A stretch of 64,000 nt of DNA from Halothece sp. PCC 7418 (GTDB taxonomy: Bacteria; Cyanobacteriota; Cyanobacteriia; Cyanobacteriales; Rubidibacteraceae): NCBI RefSeq assembly GCF_000317635.1, contig NC_019779.1, positions 4,030,001 through 4,094,000 of the forward strand, in the 5' to 3' direction. Each line of letters starts with the position of its first letter. The first letter of the stretch is position 1. Positions 18,644 through 28,366 of the stretch are shown piece by piece. A model generated the notes under the pieces. It was not told the origin of the DNA, ran no database searches, and saw only the letters and a program-made list of their open reading frames with translations. A program made the translations under genes and the position numbers.

Positions 18644-18919
18644 ATGAGTGAACGAGATGGATTTGGGAGTGGCTTTTTAATCGGAACCCTCGTGGGAGGA
18701 GTGATTGGCGGTGCGATCGGCGCGATCGCGGCTTCCCGTCAACAACAATCGGAGTCGGATCTCAGTAGCGATCAAACCTCGCGCCTTGAAAACGATGAAA
18801 GTATGGAATCCGCACGTCGCAGCTTAGAGGATAAAATCAGTCAACTGAACCTCGCCATTGATGATGTGCGAGAACAGTTGGGAGGAGTCAAACCTGAAGA
18901 AGAGAAAACCAACTCATAA
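18644..18919 (+). CDS. Small Gly-zipper membrane protein (YtxH-like)
   Basis: This 91-residue protein has a short polar start, one Gly-rich helix (FLIGTLVGGVIGGAIGAIAA, about 10-29) and a long charged C-terminal helix. This is the usual shape of YtxH-type membrane proteins found across cyanobacteria. An AAGGAAAGG Shine-Dalgarno region precedes the ATG. It is packed between upp and rsgA (14 and 17 bp gaps). The function is unknown. Confidence 0.7.
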   Translation: MSERDGFGSGFLIGTLVGGVIGGAIGAIAASRQQQSESDLSSDQTSRLENDESMESARRSLEDKISQLNLAIDDVREQLGGVKPEEEKTNS

Positions 18920-18936
18920 ATGGTGAAGCGATAAGG

Positions 18937-19989
18937 ATGACAGATCACGATCAACTCACTGGGACTGTGCTTGCAGTACAAGCGAATTTTTATCAGGTGC
19001 AGTTAGATACGGATGAAACCCGCTTGTTGTGTACACGCCGATCGCGCTTGAAAAAAATTGGACAAAAAGTGATGGTTGGCGATCGCGCTGTGGTTGCAGA
19101 ACCAGACTGGAGTGATCAACGGGGTGTGATTACCGAAGTTTTTCCCCGAGAAACGGAACTGGATCGACCCCCCGTGGCGAATGCGAATCAGGTGGTGTTA
19201 GTGTTTGCTTTAGCGCAACCTCCCCTTGATCCGTTGCAGTTGAGTCGTTTTTTAGTGAAAGCAGAATCGACAGGAATTGATTTGTGTTTATGCTTAAATA
19301 AACAAGATTTAGTGTCTGCTGAGCAAAGACAGCACTGGGAAACTCGTTTGCAAGACTGGGGCTATGCTCCGTTTTTCATTAGTGTGGAAACTGAAGACGG
19401 ACTGGACGCACTCCAGCAACAACTCCGCAACAAGATTACGATTCTGGCGGGTCCTTCAGGGGTCGGAAAATCCAGTTTAATTAATCTTTTGATTCCACAA
19501 GCCCAGTTGCGAGTGGGGGCGGTGTCGGGAAAACTACAACGGGGTCGCCATACCACCCGCCATGTGGAGTTATTTCAGCTTCCAGAAGGGGGGTTACTTG
19601 CAGATACCCCAGGGTTTAACCAACCCGATCTCACTTGTGCTCCTTTAGAATTAGCTTACTATTTCCCTGAAGCGAGAGCACGGCTAGCAGAGGACAGTTG
19701 TCAGTTTAGCGACTGCTTACATCGTGATGAACCGAACTGTGTGGTGCGAGGAGATTGGGAACGTTACGAACATTATTTAGAATTTTTAGAGAGCGCGATC
19801 GCGCAATGGGAAGAACGGGAACAGACCAGCGATGAAGAAGACAGCTTAAAACTAAAAATGAAAGGCTCGGGAGAACGCCATTACGAACCCCGCCTAGAGC
19901 GCAAAAAGTACCGTCGCCACTCCCGACGACAACAGAATCAAGATTTACAGGAATGGTGCAAAGATCTTGAAGACACTGAAGAGTTTTAG
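18937..19989 (+). CDS. rsgA: Small-ribosomal-subunit biogenesis GTPase RsgA
   Basis: This is a circularly permuted GTPase that checks late 30S subunit maturation. An N-terminal OB-fold (about 1-75) is followed by G4 LNKQD, then G1 GPSGVGKSS and G3 DTPGF in permuted order. A zinc-knuckle CQFSDCLHRDEPNC comes after that. The length of 350 aa is normal. A basic tail with many Arg/Lys/Gln residues ends the protein. It is the third gene of the upp cluster. Confidence 0.95.
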   Translation: MTDHDQLTGTVLAVQANFYQVQLDTDETRLLCTRRSRLKKIGQKVMVGDRAVVAEPDWSDQRGVITEVFPRETELDRPPVANANQVVLVFALAQPPLDPLQLSRFLVKAESTGIDLCLCLNKQDLVSAEQRQHWETRLQDWGYAPFFISVETEDGLDALQQQLRNKITILAGPSGVGKSSLINLLIPQAQLRVGAVSGKLQRGRHTTRHVELFQLPEGGLLADTPGFNQPDLTCAPLELAYYFPEARARLAEDSCQFSDCLHRDEPNCVVRGDWERYEHYLEFLESAIAQWEEREQTSDEEDSLKLKMKGSGERHYEPRLERKKYRRHSRRQQNQDLQEWCKDLEDTEEF

Positions 19990-19993
19990 AGTT

Positions 19994-20070
19994 GTAGGTT
20001 GGGTTAGCGTGACTCGTAACCCAACGAAACTTGATTAGTATTGGCTTTCACACGATTCAACCCAACCTAC
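19994..20070. terminator. Inverted repeat between convergent rsgA and egtD
   Basis: GTAGGTTGGGTT (19994-20005) and AACCCAACCTAC (20059-20070) are perfect 12-bp arms around a 53-nt loop containing further complementarity. The position between two convergent genes suggests a bidirectional terminator, but the element also belongs to a dispersed TAGGTTGGGTT repeat family common in cyanobacteria. Confidence 0.5.
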
Positions 20071-20092
20071 ACAGAAATCTTTTGTCAGTCAA

Positions 20093-21118
20093 TCAGGTTG
20101 CTTGACACAAAACAAGTGCAAACCAATCTTGAGAATCAGTCCAAGTCTCGATCATGGGTAAGCCCGCTTGTGCTAGTTCTTGTTCCATTTCCTGCAAATT
20201 AAACTTACGAGAAATTTCTGTATGAATGGTTTCTCCTTCCCTAAACTCTACCGTTAAATTCAGCGCTTTTAATTCTACGGTTTGCGGTTTGGTTGAACGG
20301 AGATACGTTTCAATTTGTCCCAATTCAGAATTATAAAACGTCCAATGTCGGAAATGCTGACGATTAAAGTCTCCTTGGAAACGACGATTTAAGTGATCCA
20401 GTAAATTATAATTAAATTCAGCCGTAACCCCTTGGCTGTCGTTGTAAGCAGGTTCGAGGATATCTTTTGATTTTTGTAAATCCAGTCCTAATAAAAAATA
20501 ATCTCCCAGTTGCAGGGCTTTTTTAACATCTTGGAAAATTTCTCGACATTGTTTCGGTGCAAAATTGCCTAGAGAACTCCCTAAAAAGAACACCATCCGC
20601 TTTAATGTGGGAGAAGGAGGAAGATGTTGTAAGGCTTGTTGGTAGGTGCCAATTAACCCATGAATGTCTAAACTGGGGTAATCGGCTAAAAGTTGTTTCG
20701 CACTGGCTTCTAAGATACCTGCACTGACATCAATAGGAATGTAATACAGATGTTCTCCCACTGATTGGTACGCATCGAATAAAAGGCGCGTTTTCGTAGA
20801 ACTTCCGCTTCCGAGTTCAATCAGTTCACAGTTTCCAGTTGTCTGCGCGATCGCGCTTCCGTTTTCTCTTAAAATCTGTGCTTCCGTGCGAGTGGGATAA
20901 TATTCAGGTAATTCACAAATTTGTTCAAAGATTTCCGAACCGCGATCGTCATAGAGATAATGACAGGGGATGCTCTTTTGTTTTTGGGTTAACCCTGCAA
21001 TTAAATCAGAACCATCATTAGCTGAGGCGGTTACCGTCGGATCACTTAAATCATCAATCTTCAGCCGTCGAGACACATCAAGGCGGTCACGGTTTACAGT
21101 TGGGAAAGAAATGGACAT
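20093..21118 (-). CDS. egtD: L-histidine N-alpha-methyltransferase (EgtD-type)
   Basis: This 341-residue SAM-dependent methyltransferase of the EgtD/DUF2260 family should make trimethyl-histidine (hercynine), the first step to the antioxidant ergothioneine. SIPCHYLYDDRGSEIFEQI and ELPEYYPTRTE are hallmark segments. ELIELGSGSSTKTRLL is the SAM loop, and FFLGSSLGNF is the downstream motif. No EgtB or other ergothioneine gene is within the window, so the pathway must be completed elsewhere or the product used differently. Confidence 0.88.
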   Translation of the reverse strand: MSISFPTVNRDRLDVSRRLKIDDLSDPTVTASANDGSDLIAGLTQKQKSIPCHYLYDDRGSEIFEQICELPEYYPTRTEAQILRENGSAIAQTTGNCELIELGSGSSTKTRLLFDAYQSVGEHLYYIPIDVSAGILEASAKQLLADYPSLDIHGLIGTYQQALQHLPPSPTLKRMVFFLGSSLGNFAPKQCREIFQDVKKALQLGDYFLLGLDLQKSKDILEPAYNDSQGVTAEFNYNLLDHLNRRFQGDFNRQHFRHWTFYNSELGQIETYLRSTKPQTVELKALNLTVEFREGETIHTEISRKFNLQEMEQELAQAGLPMIETWTDSQDWFALVLCQAT

Positions 21119-21239
21119 GAAATTCTCTGTTTTCTTTAAATTTAAGGACTAAGTGTTAGTTCAGCACACTGCTCTGTCCTTTTTCTATGACCTAAAGTAG
21201 TATCTTTCGTTACAAGATTTGTTGTTTATCAGGATCGCG

Positions 21240-21875
21240 ATGAATCATAAACCATCAGTCAGCACAAACCACTCCAACGTCTCTTCAGATCAAGCAGTTA
21301 TTGAGGCTGCTATTCAAGAAACAAAGTCTTCTCGACCCCAACCCGAAACCGTAGTTAGTGCGTTAGTCAACTTAGAAAAGGCGGGAAAAAAAGCAACCAC
21401 CACTGCTTCCTATGAACAGTTAATCGGGAAGTGGCGGTTATGTTTGATCACAGGGACGAAAAAGACCCGCCAACGGGCTGGGATTATGTTAGGAGCAGGG
21501 CGTTATTTACCCACTTGGATTAAAATCCACTTATCCTATCATCAAAACCCTGACCTGAGCTTAACTGATGCTGAAGCAGGTTGTGTGGAAAACTCTGTAA
21601 GCATTGCGGGTCTGACTTTTACCTTATCTGGACCCACCAAATTTTTTCCCAAACAGAAGCTCCTCGCCTTTGATTTTACCGCGATCAAGCTCCAAATCGG
21701 GGGAACAGTTCTCTACTCTGGCAATATTCGAGGCGGTCAAAGCAGTAGAGACCAATTTTATCAAGAACCCATTAAAAAACAAGCCTTTTTCCGTTATTTT
21801 TCCCGAGAAGATACCTATATCGCAGCGCGAGGACGCGGTGGCGGGTTAGCGGTGTGGCGACGAGAACAAGTTTGA
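21240..21875 (+). CDS. PAP/fibrillin-like lipid-associated protein
   Basis: This protein of about 211 residues opens with a polar low-complexity stretch, then LIGKWRLCLITGTKKTRQRAG. A beta-rich region follows, ending in DTYIAARGRGGGLAVWRRE. The LIG.WRL start and RG.GGL.V end resemble plastid lipid-associated (fibrillin) proteins of thylakoids, which stabilise carotenoid or lipid bodies; the match is by pattern only. I choose the ATG at 21240 with AGGA upstream rather than the TTG at 21219. It is divergent from egtD and convergent with psaC. Confidence 0.5.
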   Translation: MNHKPSVSTNHSNVSSDQAVIEAAIQETKSSRPQPETVVSALVNLEKAGKKATTTASYEQLIGKWRLCLITGTKKTRQRAGIMLGAGRYLPTWIKIHLSYHQNPDLSLTDAEAGCVENSVSIAGLTFTLSGPTKFFPKQKLLAFDFTAIKLQIGGTVLYSGNIRGGQSSRDQFYQEPIKKQAFFRYFSREDTYIAARGRGGGLAVWRREQV

Positions 21876-21887
21876 GAAAAAAAGTGG

Positions 21888-21945
21888 TAGGAGTTGATAT
21901 CGCTCAACCTTTTCGATTTGGCTGATCCAACATCCCCTCCTACGC
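21888..21945 (-). terminator. Possible psaC terminator
   Basis: On the reverse strand GTAGGAG .. CTCCTAC pairs around a long loop and is followed by CACTTTTTTT. It lies roughly 100 nt downstream of psaC. The long loop makes this a moderate candidate. Confidence 0.35.
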
Positions 21946-22039
21946 TTGGGTTAAATATATGAGTTGCGGGTTGCAGATCTCCTCGCAAGAGGTTGTACTG
22001 CACCTCAGCGACCCTTGTTGCACTGAGCCATCATGATCA

Positions 22040-22294
<255 letters not shown>

Positions 22295-22385
22295 TTACTC
22301 CTTAACGGATTTTTATCAAATGAGGACACTGTTCAGATTTAGTTTACCGCAAGGGTTTCAATGCATCAGACATAAACAATAAGAA

Positions 22386-22402
22386 ACTTTAAACTCTGTA
22401 AC
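22386..22402 (-). promoter_or_regulatory. HLR1-like element upstream of psaC
   Basis: The reverse strand shows GTTACAGAGTTTAAAGT about 100 nt upstream of psaC. HLR1 is a pair of (G/T)TTACA repeats bound by RpaB and typical of photosystem I promoters. Here the second half is imperfect (TTTAAA). The remaining 220 bp up to the tnpB element show no other feature I can support. Confidence 0.3.
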
Positions 22403-22628
22403 AAATGCCTTACAAAAAAGAGGGGTTTTTTCGCGATTGCTGTAACCAAACCATTAAGAATTGCAAGGATATTTTGGGTCAGGTTTTCTCTTGAGAAACA
22501 TTAGCTACGGCGCGATCGCGCTTCTTCCTCTGACCAAACGACACCCAAACTAACAGATCTGTTATGTTTTCCCATTAAGCCGATTAACCGTTGCTATCAA
22601 AAAAAATCATCGTTCTATCAGTCATAAA

Positions 22629-23864
22629 CTACCCTAACCCGCTTCGCGCTCGGTTAGGGTTTTCAGTAGCCCTGGAAATTCTACAGGATAGAACTTCCGA
22701 GCCTCCAGGCTGGTTTATAGAGCAGCCCCATTTCTTAATCATTAAAGCACCATTTAAGTCGGCATCGCCAATCCAACCACAAAACTGATTAGAACACTTG
22801 AAATTTTTGTTGGTTCTAATTCCTATGTGGTTACAACAGTGGCAAGTTTGGCTGGTATAGGCAGGAGGAACTGCTACTACCTTAATTCCTTCTTTAATTC
22901 CCTTGTATTCCAAGAACGTTCTTAACTGATAGAAAGCCCAATTGTTAGACCGTCTTCTTTCCGTCTTGTTTCTGGGTTTCTGGTTAGTTCGCTCCCGAAT
23001 GCCCGTTAAATCTTCAATTGCCACCGTTGAGTTGGTCTGCTTTGCCTCCTCAATGATTTGCTTTGAGATATTGTGGTTTAACCATTTTTGATATCTCTTC
23101 TCGCGTCCCGATAACCGTTTCAAGACTTCTCGACATCTGCGTCGAGACGACCTTGTGCCTCCGGCATAAACGCCTGGGGAAACCCCAGGCGACGCGGACT
23201 TGCCTTGGGATGCTTTCTTCTGAAGAGATGCTCTTACTCGACTAAACCTATCTCGTTTTTGTTGAATGTTCTTCCCGTCCCAGCCTTGATTGGTTGAGGT
23301 TTTAGCAATTTCCCTTCTCCCAAAATCGACCCCAATCACATTAGATGTCTTTTGAGGGGTAGGGGGAATATTTTTAAGCTGAATGTGGACATACCACTGA
23401 TCGTCTTTATGCTTGCAGATTTGAGCCGAAGTCGGTTTCTGTCCCGTTAACTTTCCGCGATGGTAGTTGCTAGCTCTTAAAGGGAGTCTTAACCGCTTTC
23501 CAAGGGTAGTTACGCTAACAGTCCAATCTTTTTCTCGAAAGGAGAACGTTCGACCATCACAATCAAAGCTAGTAGGCTTAAACCCTTTCACTTTTCTACC
23601 TTTTGCCTTGGCGGTTGATCGGTTAGCCCCTACTCTGGCGCAAGCACGGACAATATGATTTGCCTTTAATCCAAACCTTTTTTTAACGTCGCTGTAGCAA
23701 ACAGCTTGGATGGAGTTCCTATTCGTTAAGCGATGGTTGACGTTTTCATTAATCCAAGAGCAAGCATTAGCAAAAGCCTGAGCAGTCTCTTCAAGTTGAT
23801 CCGCTTGCTCAGGTTCTACATTCAGCTTTACTACTAGGGTTAACGTCTGTTCCATCGTCTTCAA
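22629..23864 (-). CDS. tnpB: TnpB RNA-guided endonuclease (IS605 OrfB family)
   Basis: This 411-residue TnpB has a RuvC-like nuclease split as VIGVDFG (Asp180), VAIEDLTG (Glu284) and GDADLNGA (Asp367/369). A zinc ribbon CHCC .. CSNQFC (about 341-362) lies between the last two. TnpB cuts DNA guided by omegaRNA from the element's right end and helps retain the transposon. Residues 221-236 are a foreign in-frame insertion encoded by a palindromic 48-bp repeat, so activity is uncertain. The C-terminal tail after about residue 380 overlaps the omegaRNA/right-end DNA. Confidence 0.88.
   Translation of the reverse strand: MKTMEQTLTLVVKLNVEPEQADQLEETAQAFANACSWINENVNHRLTNRNSIQAVCYSDVKKRFGLKANHIVRACARVGANRSTAKAKGRKVKGFKPTSFDCDGRTFSFREKDWTVSVTTLGKRLRLPLRASNYHRGKLTGQKPTSAQICKHKDDQWYVHIQLKNIPPTPQKTSNVIGVDFGRREIAKTSTNQGWDGKNIQQKRDRFSRVRASLQKKASQGKSASPGVSPGVYAGGTRSSRRRCREVLKRLSGREKRYQKWLNHNISKQIIEEAKQTNSTVAIEDLTGIRERTNQKPRNKTERRRSNNWAFYQLRTFLEYKGIKEGIKVVAVPPAYTSQTCHCCNHIGIRTNKNFKCSNQFCGWIGDADLNGALMIKKWGCSINQPGGSEVLSCRISRATENPNRARSGLG
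23157..23204. repeat. 48-bp palindromic repeat inserted in frame in tnpB copy 1
   Basis: The segment contains TGCCTCCGGCA and a perfect hairpin GCCTGGGG-AAA-CCCCAGGC (23172-23190). It encodes 16 residues (G-K-S-A-S-P-G-V...) between KKASQ and TRSSRRR, two segments that are normally adjacent in this TnpB family. The length is a multiple of three, so the frame is kept. Confidence 0.7.
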
Positions 23865-24214
23865 AAGTTCACCATTGTGATTATAACATATCTAGGTTTT
23901 GTTTAGCTTCGGGGCATCGAACCCCTCGCGCTTTCGCACTATCCCAAGGGGCTGTGGGGCGAATTCACCAACGGTCACGCGCAGGCGCCTTCCGTGACAG
24001 AAGGCGTAATCTTTGACTTCGCCCCCTTGAAAGCCCCGCTCTACGACCCGCTTCGCGCGGCTTGTCGTAGCCTCACGTGCTTTCGGTGACATCCTCACCC
24101 CCTCTCCTCTCAACCCCTGCTGGGTAAAAAGGTCGAGAAGCATTCTTTGATGATAGGATATCCTTTACATCACATTAAGAAATGGTGTTAAGACTAACCC
24201 AATCACTGGACAAT

Positions 24215-24490
24215 GATTGACATTCGTGTTTATCCTGTTCGGTTAGTCCAGTCTAAGCCCTTCGAGGGCTACGTTTAGGGGAAGTGTTAAAGTTCATACC
24301 TTAGGGTATTTTCCAGCCCCAAGCTCTATAAGTTCTAGGTTAAACAGGTTTAGGTGATTACGGATAGCCCAGTGCTTAGAACAAAGTACCGCCCTTAAAC
24401 ATTGACGAGGAAAACTTTACTCCGTGCAGGGAAGTATCCCATTATGCGGGAAACAGAGAGAGAGGTGCACCTCTCTCTCTTTGATCAAAA
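24215..24490 (+). ncRNA. Candidate structured RNA upstream of pdhB
   Basis: This gap is not part of the obvious tnpB left end. It holds several compact hairpins: AGCCCTTCGAGGGCT (24256-24270), GGGAAGTATCCC (24429-24440) and a perfect 26-nt palindrome of GA repeats (24455-24480) that could act as a terminator stem followed by TTT. GGGG .. CCCC pairing spans 24277-24318. I cannot match it to 6S, RNase P, tmRNA or SRP RNA by eye. It may be an uncharacterised RNA or a long pdhB leader. Confidence 0.3.
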
Positions 24491-24541
24491 AAGTCAACTA
24501 TTGAGAGCGTAAATAACCTATTAGCAGGCAGCAGAGTCGAG

Positions 24542-25525
24542 ATGGCACAAACAATTTTTTTCAATGCGTTACGGGAAGCGACCAATGAAGAAATGGCGCG
24601 AGATGATACAGTCTTTGTTCTCGGAGAAGATGTCGGTCATTATGGCGGATCGTATAAGGTCACCAAAGACCTTTACAAAAAGTATGGAGAACTGCGTTTA
24701 TTAGACACGCCGATTGCTGAAAATAGCTTTACAGGAATGGCAGTGGGTGCAGCAATGACGGGGTTACGTCCCATTGTAGAAGGCATGAATATGGGATTTT
24801 TACTCCTCGCCTTTAACCAAATTGCCAATAATGCGGGAATGTTACGCTACACATCAGGCGGAAACTTTAAAATTCCCTTAGTGATTCGTGGACCAGGTGG
24901 TGTGGGTCGTCAACTGGGGGCGGAACACTCCCAACGGTTAGAAGCCTATTTTCAAGCGGTGCCAGGCTTAAAAATTGTCGCTTGTTCAACAGCATATAAC
25001 GCGAAAGGACTGCTGAAAAGTGCCATTCGGGATGATAATCCCGTCCTCTTTTTTGAGCACGTCTTGCTCTATAACTTGAAAGAAGATTTACCCGAAGGTG
25101 AATATTGGCTACCGCTAGATAAAGCAGAGATGGTTCGTCAAGGAAAAGATGTTACGATTCTGACTTATTCGCGGATGCGCCACCATGCCTTACAAGCGGT
25201 GAAACCTTTAGAAGAAAAAGGATTTGATCCCGAAATTATTGACTTGATTTCTCTCAAACCCCTCGATATGGAAGCTGTAGCAGAATCAGTGCGGAAAACC
25301 CATCGGGTGATTATTGTAGAAGAATGTATGAGAACTGGCGGGATTGGTGCAGAATTAACGGCTCGCATTAATGATGAGTTGTTTGATGAACTGGATGCCC
25401 CCGTAGTGCGCTTGTCTTCTCAAGATATTCCTACCCCTTACAATGGAACGTTAGAACGCTATACCATTGTGCAACCGCAAGACATTATTGCTGCTGTGGA
25501 AGACATGGTGGCTTTGAAAGTGTAA
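24542..25525 (+). CDS. pdhB: Pyruvate dehydrogenase E1 component, beta subunit
   Basis: This 327-residue E1-beta subunit works with E1-alpha to decarboxylate pyruvate using thiamine diphosphate, feeding acetyl-CoA to fatty-acid synthesis. [27 protein letters not shown] (with the ThDP-activating Glu) and [15 protein letters not shown] are characteristic. [11 protein letters not shown] is the plastid/cyanobacterial form. secD follows after 11 bp, so pdhB-secD-secF probably form an operon, an arrangement I recall as common in cyanobacteria. Confidence 0.95.
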   Translation: MAQTIFFNALREATNEEMARDDTVFVLGEDVGHYGGSYKVTKDLYKKYGELRLLDTPIAENSFTGMAVGAAMTGLRPIVEGMNMGFLLLAFNQIANNAGMLRYTSGGNFKIPLVIRGPGGVGRQLGAEHSQRLEAYFQAVPGLKIVACSTAYNAKGLLKSAIRDDNPVLFFEHVLLYNLKEDLPEGEYWLPLDKAEMVRQGKDVTILTYSRMRHHALQAVKPLEEKGFDPEIIDLISLKPLDMEAVAESVRKTHRVIIVEECMRTGGIGAELTARINDELFDELDAPVVRLSSQDIPTPYNGTLERYTIVQPQDIIAAVEDMVALKV

Positions 25526-25536
25526 GGGCATAACTG

Positions 25537-26943
25537 ATGCAACAACAGCGAACAACGATCGCGCTCATTTTTTTCCTCATCATTGCTGCTTTGGTGGTGC
25601 TAGTGCAATTGTCTGTTCCTCTGGGCTTAGATTTAAGAGGAGGCGCACAGCTTACCATTCAGGTGAAACCCACGGAGGAAATTCAACAAATTACCCCTGA
25701 GCGCCTCAACGCAGTCAAGCGGGTGATTCAAAATCGGGTCAACGGCTTAGGAGTCTCCGAACCGATTGTGCAAACTGTCGGCGGGGATCAAATTTCGGTG
25801 CAACTGCCTGGTGTGAGTGATCCCGCACAAGCAGAACGGGTTCTGGGAGGAACCGCCCGTTTAGAATTTCGCGCCCAAAAACAAGGCACAGAACAAGCCT
25901 TTCAATCGGCATTCTTGCAGCGTCAACAACTGCGAACCCAGCTAGAGGAACTCCGCCAAAATCCCGAGGAGAATGCGGAGGAAATTGAAGAAACCACCGC
26001 AGAACTCAACGCAGTCAATGAGGAGATCGCGCAGTCTTTTGCCCCAGCTAACCTCACTGGAAAAAGCCTACAAGATGCACGGGCGCAACCCCTCCAAACA
26101 GGAGATAACTGGCAAGTTGCCATTCGCTTTGACCAAGAAGGGGCGACCCAATTTGCAGAATTAACCGCCAATATTGCGGGAACAGGTCGGGGTTTAGGGA
26201 TTTTCTTAGATGATGTTCTCGTTAGCGCACCCACAGTCGGTCCCGAATATGCAGATAATGGCATTACGGGCGGAAGTGCCGTCATAACTGGGGGCTTTAG
26301 TATCCAAGAAGCCCAAGACTTAGCGATTCAATTACGCGGTGGTGCATTACCGTTACCTGTGGAAATTGTGGAAAATCGCACCGTTGGCGCAACCCTGGGT
26401 CAAGAAAGCATTGAACGCAGTATTTATGCTGCTGTTTCGGGTTTAATCCTAGTTTTGGTCTTTATGGGCGTTTACTACCGTTTACCAGGTTTAATCGCCA
26501 ACCTCGCCCTTTCTATCTATGCCTTACTCACCTTTTCGGCTTATGTCTTAATTGGGGTGACGCTAACTTTACCTGGGATTGCTGGCTTTATCCTCAGTAT
26601 TGGGATGGCGGTAGATGCCAACGTCCTGATTTTTGAGCGCACCCGTGAGGAACTTCGCGCTGGGAAAACCTTATATCGGTCTGTGGAATCTGGCTTCTAT
26701 CGTGCCTTTTCCAGTATTCTCGATAGTAATGTTACCACCCTGATTGCTTGTGCTGCTCTGTTTTGGCTGGGTTCGGGATTGGTAAAAGGCTTTGCTGTTA
26801 CCCTTGCGATTGGGGTTTTAGTCAGTTTATTTACTGCCCTTAGCTGTACTCGTACTTTCTTACTGACTGCGGTGTTAGGCTTCCCTAATGTTCGTAAAAA
26901 ACCAGAATTATTCTGTCCTAACTTGGTGGTGTCCGCAAAATGA
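25537..26943 (+). CDS. secD: Protein translocase subunit SecD
   Basis: This 468-residue RND-type subunit assists the Sec channel using the proton gradient. An N-terminal transmembrane helix (about 7-27) precedes the large periplasmic P1 domain beginning [14 protein letters not shown]. The membrane domain contains [18 protein letters not shown], the hallmark SecD segment with its membrane Asp. Length is typical for cyanobacteria. Its TGA overlaps the ATG of secF (ATGA), indicating translational coupling. Confidence 0.96.
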   Translation: MQQQRTTIALIFFLIIAALVVLVQLSVPLGLDLRGGAQLTIQVKPTEEIQQITPERLNAVKRVIQNRVNGLGVSEPIVQTVGGDQISVQLPGVSDPAQAERVLGGTARLEFRAQKQGTEQAFQSAFLQRQQLRTQLEELRQNPEENAEEIEETTAELNAVNEEIAQSFAPANLTGKSLQDARAQPLQTGDNWQVAIRFDQEGATQFAELTANIAGTGRGLGIFLDDVLVSAPTVGPEYADNGITGGSAVITGGFSIQEAQDLAIQLRGGALPLPVEIVENRTVGATLGQESIERSIYAAVSGLILVLVFMGVYYRLPGLIANLALSIYALLTFSAYVLIGVTLTLPGIAGFILSIGMAVDANVLIFERTREELRAGKTLYRSVESGFYRAFSSILDSNVTTLIACAALFWLGSGLVKGFAVTLAIGVLVSLFTALSCTRTFLLTAVLGFPNVRKKPELFCPNLVVSAK

Positions 26944-27890
26944 AACTCAAGGTAATTAAACAACGGTATTTTTGGTGGACAGTCTCCGCCTTTGCTTTCG
27001 TCATCTCCCTACTGGCGATGATTATTTCCTATACCCAATTTGACGCGCCGTTGCGTCCTAGTATTGATTTTGTTGGGGGAACGCGCTTACAGTTGGAACA
27101 AGACTGTTCGATTGCCAATAATTGTGATGACCCCCTTGACATTAACCAAGTTCGGAATATTCTGGCGGAACAAGGGTTTCCTGAAGCAACGATTCAAGTG
27201 GTGGGAGAAAACCGACAAGGCTTATCGATTCGCACCCGTAACCTGGATGTGGAGGAACGGACTGATTTACGAAATGCTTTAGAAGAAGCCGTGGGCGAAT
27301 TTGATCCGAAAACCACTAAAATTGATACGGTCGGTCCCACCATTGGTCAGGAGTTATTTACATCGGGCATTTTAGCGTTACTGGTTTCGTTTTTTGGGAT
27401 TATTGTTTATCTCAGTATTCGCTTCCAGTTTGATTACGCCATCTTTGCCATTTTTGCCCTCTTTCACGATGCTTTAATTACGTCTGGGGTGTTTTCCATC
27501 TTGGGCTTAGTGGCTGGGGTAGAAGTGGATAGTTTGTTTTTGGTTGCCCTCTTAACTATTATTGGTTTTTCTGTTAATGACACGGTGGTTATTTATGATC
27601 GGATTCGAGAAACTCGTCAGATGGAACCTGAAGCCAATATGAATCAGGTCGTGGATGATGCAGTGAATCAAACTTTGACCCGTTCGATTAACACCACTTT
27701 AACAACGGTCTTGCCATTACTTGCGATTTTATTATTTGGAGGGGATACTTTAAAAGAATTTGCTCTGGCTTTAATTATTGGCTTTATTTTAGGGGCTTAT
27801 TCGAGTATTTTTCTGGCGAGTACCCTCTTAGCTTGGTGGGAAGAACGTCAAGCAAGTGCTGAACCAGAACCGTCTAATGAACAAGTGTGA
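26940..27890 (+). CDS. secF: Protein translocase subunit SecF
   Basis: This 316-residue partner of SecD has an N-terminal membrane helix, a periplasmic segment starting with [11 protein letters not shown] and five further helices. It carries [17 protein letters not shown], the SecF signature, and [23 protein letters not shown]. It overlaps secD by 4 bp and the next gene by 4 bp, so it is part of a tightly coupled operon. Confidence 0.96.
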   Translation: MKLKVIKQRYFWWTVSAFAFVISLLAMIISYTQFDAPLRPSIDFVGGTRLQLEQDCSIANNCDDPLDINQVRNILAEQGFPEATIQVVGENRQGLSIRTRNLDVEERTDLRNALEEAVGEFDPKTTKIDTVGPTIGQELFTSGILALLVSFFGIIVYLSIRFQFDYAIFAIFALFHDALITSGVFSILGLVAGVEVDSLFLVALLTIIGFSVNDTVVIYDRIRETRQMEPEANMNQVVDDAVNQTLTRSINTTLTTVLPLLAILLFGGDTLKEFALALIIGFILGAYSSIFLASTLLAWWEERQASAEPEPSNEQV

Positions 27891-28282
27891 TTCATTTTCA
27901 AGTTTTGACCAGTAATGATTCAGAATTAGAAATGCAAGTGCAGCGACTACACCACTTAATGGTCTGGAGTCGCTGGCTTTTGGTATTGGGATCTTGGGTG
28001 ATTACCTTGCCGATTATTTTTTGGCAGCTACAGGAAGAAATTGCTTTGATGCAGTCTCATTTCACACTGGCTGCGGTACGCTATGCTTTCATTTTTAATC
28101 CCTATTGCGCGATCGCGCTGAGTTGGTGTCTTGGTATCACCACAGCGGTTCTTTTATGGCAAAGTAGCAATATTCTCTTCGGCTTTTCTCCTCGGTATCG
28201 CCAAGAATTGGAAAAGCAAGTCCGACGCATTCGCAGGCGCGGGAAGTCTCATTTCCTTTGGCGTTGGGTGATCAATGACTAA
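27887..28282 (+). CDS. Conserved small membrane protein downstream of secF
   Basis: This 131-residue protein has two hydrophobic helices ([17 protein letters not shown] and an [16 protein letters not shown] segment) and a basic C-terminus ([10 protein letters not shown]). It starts at a GTG overlapping the secF stop by 4 bp. I do not recognise a family. Its TAA stop codon is formed by the first unit of the TGACTAA heptamer array. The context suggests a membrane role, perhaps with secretion, but this is only inference. Confidence 0.65.
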   Translation: MIHFQVLTSNDSELEMQVQRLHHLMVWSRWLLVLGSWVITLPIIFWQLQEEIALMQSHFTLAAVRYAFIFNPYCAIALSWCLGITTAVLLWQSSNILFGFSPRYRQELEKQVRRIRRRGKSHFLWRWVIND

Positions 28283-28366
28283 TGACTAATGACCAATGAC
28301 TAATGACTAATGACTAATGACTAATGACTAATGACCAGTGACCAATGACTAATGACCAATGACTAA
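28276..28366. repeat. Heptamer array TGACTAA/TGACCAA (13 units)
   Basis: Thirteen consecutive 7-bp units (mostly TGACTAA, with TGACCAA and one TGACCAG) fill the gap between the secF-linked gene and glcE. The first unit provides the upstream TAA stop and the last provides the glcE ATG with the preceding A. This is an STRR-type array. Confidence 0.95.

Larger units (their letters stand above)
22617..24130 (-). mobile_element. TnpB-only IS200/IS605-type element (copy 1)
   Basis: The element contains tnpB with no TnpA transposase. The right end is at about 22622: on the reverse strand GGTTAGGGTAGTTTATG, with a hairpin ACCCTAACC .. GGTTAGGGT (about 22629-22662). The left end lies in 23870-24130, which contains nested palindromes and the AGGGGCTGTGG .. 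AAGCCCCGC pair. The exact left boundary is not resolved. The right-end and tnpB 3' region would encode the omegaRNA. Confidence 0.7.

Noticed and set aside
24215-24490. Considered as 6S RNA, RNase P RNA, tmRNA or SRP RNA
   Set aside because: The conserved signatures of these RNAs that I know are absent; kept only as an unassigned candidate.
28276-28366. Considered as a CRISPR array
   Set aside because: Units are 7 bp without spacers; this is an STRR-type heptamer array. No true CRISPR repeats seen in the window.
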